Shown: piece by piece, positions 58,384 to 64,000 of the stretch | Numbering within the stretch: position 1 is the stretch's first letter | How the letters are laid out: each line of letters starts with the position of its first letter | Source of the DNA: Pseudopithomyces maydicus | Lineage: Eukaryota; Ascomycota; Dothideomycetes; Pleosporales; Didymosphaeriaceae | DNA length: 64,000 bases | Reading direction: 5' to 3' | Assembly (NCBI GenBank): GCA_026873275.1 | Contig: JANTUC010000015.1 | Span: 744,001 to 808,000 of the forward strand | The notes under the pieces: generated by a model | What the model saw: only the letters and a program-made list of their open reading frames with translations | Databases searched by the model: none | What the model was told of the DNA's origin: nothing | Made by a program: the position numbers and the translations under genes

Positions 58384-60410
58384 TCAACAGACGCCAGCGG
58401 GGACAACGAAGCTGTTGGTTCTCTTGCTTGCGCTGTACTTGGCACCCTGGCCTAATCCTCTCTTCGCAAATCCCTTCCAGATCTCGCACTGGTTCTCTCC
58501 TCCGGTCAATGCAACATCTGCATCCAAGATACTGTCTCTTGCAGATACGAATGTGGGGTTGCATGGCTGCAGAGCCATGCCGTCCAAGACAAGCTTGAGT
58601 GTAAGATATTTCCCGTCCGTTGGCACACCATTGCTGTCAAACTCGGGAGAACCGGCATCATTCTTTCCGTGCTTGTCGATCAAATTCCAGAGCACCTCGT
58701 ACAGCATAGTTGCCCAGATGGTACCGATGTAGTGGACCTTTGTGAGGGCATCGGCATCGTTGTACACGTGCGGGTTGGTGGTCTGGTTGGTGGAGTAGAC
58801 GTACGGTCGGAGGCCTGCAGGGGTACCGAATACCCACGCGCCCATGGCGTAATCGGTCTTCCTCGTGTCTTTGGCCTTCAAGCGGATGGCGGTGGCGTAG
58901 AAGTCTCCCCAGCCTTCACCCATACCTCCGCTCTCGAGGACGCTGAGGCAGCCAGAGTTCTTGGGTCCACCCGTCAGACGGTTGCTGAGTCCGTGAGTGT
59001 ACTCGTGGATGACGACTCCGGCTTCGAAGGATCCATCTCTCCATGGTTCGGTCTTGTTCCACATGTACATGCGCATCCTTGCGCGTTGTCCATCAACTGG
59101 GGTTTGGAAGTTGGCGTTGTTCAAACCACCTCCATCCTGGGCGTTAAGGTAGACGAAATCGTTACCAACACCTCCCTGACCATTGTTGTTTGTCTCAAAG
59201 TTGCCGGCCTCCTCGGTGAATCCCAACTTGTAGAGCAGATCGTGGTACGTGTTAGCGGTGTAGAATAGCTGGGTAATGGACGCATTGATGTAAGTCTTCC
59301 AGTCGCTCTCCTCGGTGGTGTAATCATATTGGAAGTCCAGTGCCTTGCTTTGCGGACGTGGGAGGTTGAGATAATCGTTGCGGTTGTCCCAGTTACTCTG
59401 AGCAACTCCGTTGTTTCCCCAGACGGTATCGTAAGACTTGGCGCCGTCGTTGTGCCAGCCAAACTCGCTTGCTACAGGGTCAAAAGGATCTTCAATGAGT
59501 TGGCGCTCGCCTTCGGAAGGGTCGTTGATTCCCCAGGGGCTAGAACTTGTCAGAGATCGCACGGAAAATAATCGTGAATGAATAACTTACTAGACTTCAT
59601 ATGTCGCGTCTGCGCCGTAGTCGACAACATGATGGATCGTCTGACTGTCCTCGGCATCGACATATGTGAGAAGCCAGTTAACGTCGACATCAGTCTCAAC
59701 TCTCCAGCTAAGTGCAAGACTGTCGCCCTTCTGCACATAAACGAGGCGAGCTTCAGGCTCCGAAACGGTGCCGGTGGTTTCCTTGATCGTGTAGACGTTT
59801 GATTCTGTTTCTTCCGCCTCGGCTTTTTCAGCAGACATTGGGAGCTGAAGTGTTTTTACGGCAGTCTTGAGTGCTTCAGTGGGCTCCACGGTGTCACGCT
59901 TCCTCAATGCGGGGGTCTCTCCTTTGTAAAACGAGTTTCCGAAAGAGAAGACCTCTCCATTGCGGGCAATGTTGACGTTGAAGTCTGCATTATCCACGTC
60001 TAGGCCGTTCACAGTTTGCTTGAAGTTGAAGTGCGCAATACCGTTGTTGCTCACATAGTGGTCATCAACGAGGCGGAAAGTTGCACCTGGAACCTAGTAC
60101 GAGTATTAGTATTGACTATCATCTTCTATCAAAGTGGGACTGTAGGAAGACTGTTGTAAGAAGGACTTACAGTCGTCTTTACCAACTCTGTGGCGGTGTC
60201 AACAGCATCAGCTCGCTTAGTGAGGGAGGTTATTGACGGGTCGGATTGGACACTTGTAGCGTTCGTGTATTCTGTGTCGAGGACCTGTCGGAAAGCGTTC
60301 AAGTCTACGGCTCTCCTACTCAGAGTCCGCGCAGATTGAACGTGGGCGGGATGACCATAGACATGCTGAGTGGCTAACGAAGCCAGAGAGGCAAGAAGAA
60401 AGGACCGCAT
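58384..60410 (-). CDS. Fungalysin, secreted M36 zinc metallopeptidase
   Basis: A secreted elastinolytic-type zinc protease made as a preproenzyme. Exons 60171-60410, 59591-60093 and 58384-59539, with introns of 77 and 51 nt, give 632 residues, the normal length. The signal peptide is MRSFLLASLASLATQHVYG. The FTP-type propeptide follows (GIAHFNFKQTVNGLDVDNAD). The catalytic domain starts after the second splice, which rebuilds ATYEVYPWGINDP. The zinc motif is VVIHEYTHGLSNRL (HExxH) with the third ligand in GGMGEGWGDFYATA. NPHVYNDADALTKVHYIGTIWA and a C-terminal CEIWKGFAKRGLGQGA segment match the family. All catalytic residues are intact. In fungi these serve nutrient proteolysis and, in some pathogens, cleavage of host proteins such as chitinases. 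Confidence 0.95.
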
Positions 60411-61452
60411 CTTGGAAAGACACCTGTATTGACTATCCGGGGTAGGCACAAGACACCCGAAATTTCGTGGAGGAATTAATCGATCAAACGACTCCTACAC
60501 AGTCAGATGAGAGGCTATCTTCTGTCTTCTTATACTCTGGTCATCGTGTACAGCTCGCAGCCCGAGTTGTACTGCCCATGGACACCTGACTTGCCAATAG
60601 CCGTATGGCGGCATACTTGTGATGTCTCCCAACACCTAAACCCTATCTACGGGATCTGTATGCATGTCAAGGCTTCGCGACTGCCCTTTACGGACACAGC
60701 CGTATTGCGATATCTTTTGTAGGCTCTGGTAGATGCCTAGCCAAGATTTAGGCCCGAGTACCTGCAGGCTGGGCACTATAATTTGCTGGGGGTGGCATTA
60801 AGAAAGCATTTTTGACCTTCCGAATTGGGGCACAGTGTGGGTGTAGCGATAGCCGGGGTGGTCAGAGAGGTCTTGGCAACATCTCGGAGCTCGGAGCGTA
60901 GTAACCCACATGATTCATGTTTCAAGCACGAGTAGCGGGTTTCTCGTGAAGAGTGTGGTGTTTGGTTTCTGCAGTAATGCAGCTGGCTTCGTGGCTCTTT
61001 AAAAACTCCCTCAGAACAAGCGCCTGGAAATATACATCCTACACTTGGTTTTCATTCATCGAGAGAGCTTTTAGCGCCTCGAATGTATAAGTCCGCGGCA
61101 TCGTTCCACTTGAAGCTCGGCTCAGTTTGTGCCTGCCGTATTAGGTAGCTGAGCACGATTTCTGACCCTGGTTCTGCTGAGGTAATAAAAATGAAAGAAC
61201 GGAGAGTCCTGCAAAACGAGCAGTTGGATAATAGGTGAATGTAGCCAAACTAATTCAGGAGAAGAAAATCGAGCATGATCATAACGCTCTAATTTCAGAC
61301 ACCGGTAATCATTTGTCAAACCAATGCGTTATTTCACAATTTGATTAGTGGATTCCCTTGACATTTGCCTGCGTCTTGCAATCGGAAATTCCTTCAGCTT
61401 TCTATCCGAGCCTTCATACGAAATTAATAACCGACAAATTGTTCTTTGTTGT
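60411..61452. other. Intergenic, nothing recognised
   Basis: Upstream of the fungalysin gene and 3' flank of the dioxygenase gene. No supported ORF. Confidence 0.55.
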
Positions 61453-62829
61453 TCAAACAATGGGTATGCCTAGCGCTTCTCTCCTTGATTTTGATGCTGG
61501 GTCAAGATACGGGATTTCGCCAATACTGGACGCTCTCACGCCGACTCGATTACCATCCACAAGATGAGTATCAGGCTTTATGACATCAGTAAGATCAATA
61601 ATACAAAGGGATCACATACCGTCGCAGCGTGCCACACACAGCTATTATTCCAAATTGCGGCTGAGTTCTTCTTCCATTTCATTCTGGCAATGCAGTCATG
61701 ATTTCGCGAGATAAGCCTCATCACGTAATCTCTGATCATTTGATCTTCGTAGCTATAAACACCATCAATATTCGTAACGTGTAGGCCTACACCTGCAAAT
61801 ATTGATTTCCATCCTGTGATTCTGTTCGTTCTCACCACTGGATGGTTGGGTGCAAACTCATCACCGATATTGAGTGGGCTTCCCCTTGGGCTCATCACTT
61901 CATAGCCACCCGCGTTCGCCGCACTTCGAAATACAGGCTGTGAACATGTGGCTGTGAGTGTCTCCAGGTAGCTCCTGAAAGATGGCGATATGCGATCGTA
62001 AATCTCGTAGCCGGAGCACCAGAGCGTATCGCCGCCATGAGGAGGTGTCTCTTCCATCTTCAGGAAAGAGAAATCAGAAGGCACAGTTTCGAACGTGCTA
62101 TCTAAAAGTTATGGTAAAGTCAGCTGACAGTCGTGTATCATCTTGAAAGCGACTGGTTGAATGTATCTGAGGTGTTGCATACCACTATGCCATTCACGTG
62201 AGAGATCGCGCGGCTCAGTAGGAGCGCGTCTAGCCATGGTCTTATAAATCTTCTTCTGGGCCTCCGAATTGATGACATAGCTAGTCGATGTTAGTTCGGT
62301 TTTCCTGTTCATTGTTTTTAGCGGCATACATGTTTTCCTAAATAACACAAACAAAGTCAGTATAATCCGAACATGGTTCTTGTGGAGATTTCATTTATCT
62401 TCCCTTCTCGGGAGAAACGGATCCACTTACATCTGTTGTCCCATCAGGTAGAGTCAGGTTACCTGGGTCGCGGTAGATTGGGTGCACGTGTAACCCATGG
62501 TCCTCGGGCCGACCACTAAGCTTTCCAAGTAGGTCGCATAATTTCTTCTGGTCTACAATGTTCAAGTCATCTTGGTCTCGAAAGAATACGACCCCTCTCT
62601 CAGATATAACGATAGCCAGATCGCGGATCTGATCCTCTGCATTGGGCGCATTCAAGATATCTATCAGCTTTACTGCTGGATATTCTCTTCCGATGATTGG
62701 AGTAATTTCGAAGTAATCCAGGTGATCAAGGGACCCTGAGTATTTCAAGGGTATTGGGCAAGAAGGACACGATGTTGGTATGCTGGAATTTTTGATACCA
62801 TTAGAGGCGGTGTTCTGGATCACTGGCAT
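61453..62829 (-). CDS. TauD/TfdA-type Fe(II)/2-oxoglutarate dioxygenase
   Basis: The family hydroxylates small substrates such as taurine, sulfonates or chloroacetates. Five exons: 62431-62829, 62330-62337 (an 8-nt microexon), 62183-62280, 61620-62101 and 61453-61575, with introns of 93, 49, 81 and 44 nt. They sum to 370 codons. The start MPVIQNTASNG leads into KYSGSLDHLDYFEITPIIGREYP. The microexon rebuilds DGTTDENIYVINSEAQKK. The next splice rebuilds EWHSDSTFETVPSDF, giving the iron-binding His-x-Asp. GGDTLWCSGYEIYDRISP follows, then the distal histidine in NNSCVWHAAT and the oxoglutarate-binding arginine in DPASKSRREALG. The last acceptor (AAAG) is atypical but restores the conserved end. 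A start at 62925 is possible. The adjacent transporter gene on the same strand could supply its substrate; that is speculation. Confidence 0.9.
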
Positions 62830-63285
62830 CGTTGTTAAGAGCAAAATGAATTCTCGAATTGACTTTACGATTAGAATCTCGATGGGTCCGGAGGCGTGGT
62901 ATTTGAGATAGTCGCTTGCTGACATCCGAACAGCTTGAAGGATTGTGGGGGATCGACAGATTCAGGCAGGCATGATAAATGCCCTATCAGCATCTATAGA
63001 GCGTCCTGCAAAGACATAACTTGAATTGCCGAAGCTATACCAGTCGAAAAATAGCTTAGTGAATGAACTCTCCCTACAGGCGGAGCTGCCCCACTCCCTC
63101 CTGCCCCGCACTTTGAACCCCACCTCGATCAATCAGTGTAAAGAAGCTCACCAAAATTTGTAGCGCGCTGCAGGATCACAGCCACTGTTGTGTGCCACCA
63201 GGCGAATAACAATAAACCAGTAATTTAACAGCAATAAAAACTCCAGCTAAATTAACCATAGAAAACATAAATATGTGTGGACGGA
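62830..63285. other. Intergenic
   Basis: Upstream of the dioxygenase gene and 3' flank of the transporter gene. Nothing else seen. Confidence 0.6.
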
Positions 63286-64000
63286 TCATCTATCATGAAC
63301 TTCGTTAGGGTGCTTAACCCTAGCCCATCGATAGAAAGGAATCGGCGCCTCTACCTTTTGTCTTGTGAGATACTTCCACCAATTATCGAGGAAGTGCCTT
63401 CGAATGTAATTTACTCGATACGAAACATGCCATCTTGTCCTTAAGTCGAATGTGAACTGAAGCTCTTCAAGCGTGCGGCGTCTGGTTTCTGGCACGAAGA
63501 GGTATACTAGGATAAAAGCAACCATATTGAGGCCAGCAAATATACAAAGGCTTCCTGTTGTACCAATTTGATGCATGAGCATTGGAAAGACAAGAACAAG
63601 AATACCAGCACCCAACAGATTAATGGCCACAGAGACAGCCATACCTACTTCTCTTGATACTAGAGGGAAGATCTCTGCGGAGATGGAGAATGGTGAAGTA
63701 CCCTAGGGCAAAGTTTCAGTACCAAATATTCGTACTGCCAATAGAATTGATGTTGACGACTCACAGCTGTTGGTGCGTAGAAGAGTGTGAAAATTACGGC
63801 GAACACGCTGACCAAAGGAACTCGTGCGGAAGACGTCTCCGGGATTTGGAATAGCATCGCAAAAACCAGCATAGACCAAGCCATGTTTGGCAAGCCAATA
63901 GCCAGCATGATTGATCTTCCTACTCTATCGGACAACCAATATGCCTGCACTTCCCTTAGTGTAGCCCGCCCACAGACTGCGAAACCTTGACTCACTGGAA
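63286..64000 (-). CDS. MFS sugar-porter-like transporter, 3' part (runs off the right edge)
   Basis: A proton-coupled sugar or related solute permease of the plasma membrane. The visible exons are 63996-64000 (fragment), 63765-63944 and 63286-63702, with introns of 51 and 62 nt. They encode the C-terminal half: AYWLSDRVGRS (the loop motif D-R-x-G-R), helices SIMLAIGLPNMAWSMLVFAM and VPLVSVFAVIFTLFYAPTA, then GTSPFSISAEIFPLVSREVG (the usual Y/F-x-x-E-x-x-P region), MAVSVAINLLGAGILVLVF, the last helices, and the family signature VPETRRRTLEELQFTFD after the last helix. The C-terminal tail of about 60 residues is hydrophilic. The substrate cannot be assigned: alpha-glucoside and lactose-type permeases look alike at this end. 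Confidence 0.88.

Noticed and set aside
61453..64000. Secondary-metabolite cluster formed by the dioxygenase and transporter genes
   Set aside because: No backbone synthase (PKS, NRPS, terpene) or pathway regulator is visible; two genes and a window edge are not enough.
1..64000. tRNA, rRNA or transposable-element genes
   Set aside because: I looked for B-box-like GGTTCGANTCC motifs on both strands and for transposase or reverse-transcriptase motifs and found none that hold up; a covariance-model or repeat search would be needed to be certain.

Overview
The window is nuclear DNA of a filamentous ascomycete (Pezizomycotina). The family content best suits a Dothideomycete such as a Pleosporales species; that rank is inferred from resemblance and was not computed. 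Genes are monocistronic and lie on both strands. Nearly all introns are 44-109 nt, with GTRNGY-type donors, a CTRAY branch point and an NAG acceptor. There is no operon structure, and I recognised no transposon, tRNA, rRNA or CRISPR array.

Layout, left to right. 0-8 kb: the 5' part of a DUF3176 membrane protein (-), a nitronate monooxygenase (-), the dynein light intermediate chain (-), and divergently the splicing factor IST3 (+). 8-20.6 kb: a small 8-cysteine secreted protein (-), a GH76 alpha-1,6-mannanase of the DCW1/DFG5 type (+), a Pro/Ala/Thr-rich wall protein (+), an LPxELRNxIY-domain protein (+) and an LDB19/ART1-type alpha-arrestin (-). 20.6-30 kb: a 3.2 kb gene-empty stretch, then two tandem homologous small secreted proteins (+), a secreted GH25 lysozyme (-) and a GPI-type GH16 glucanase (-). 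30-45.5 kb: an SH3-WW-RasGEF exchange factor of the Cdc25 type (-), a C2H2 zinc-finger/fungal_trans transcription factor (+), NHP2 (+), a leucine-rich F-box-like protein (+) and ribosomal protein L22 (-). 45.5-64 kb: a GPI-type cupredoxin (-), an AA9 lytic polysaccharide monooxygenase (+), a Ser-rich membrane protein (+), a Gln/Tyr/Gly-rich glycine-zipper protein (-), a single-pass Pro-rich membrane protein (+), an M36 fungalysin (-), a TauD-type dioxygenase with an 8-nt microexon (-) and the 3' part of an MFS sugar-porter-like gene (-).

Two themes stand out. First, the window is rich in secreted or wall-anchored proteins: nine probable ones, including three small proteins of unknown function that only appear once introns are removed. 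Second, six genes have their reading frame broken in a way that one extra base in a homopolymer run would repair, with seven such sites in total. In the RasGEF gene the repaired frame runs through the conserved NPPCIPFFG catalytic motif. All seven are single missing bases in runs of four to six identical nucleotides, which points to assembly or sequencing errors rather than pseudogenes. Anyone translating this assembly automatically will get split or truncated models.
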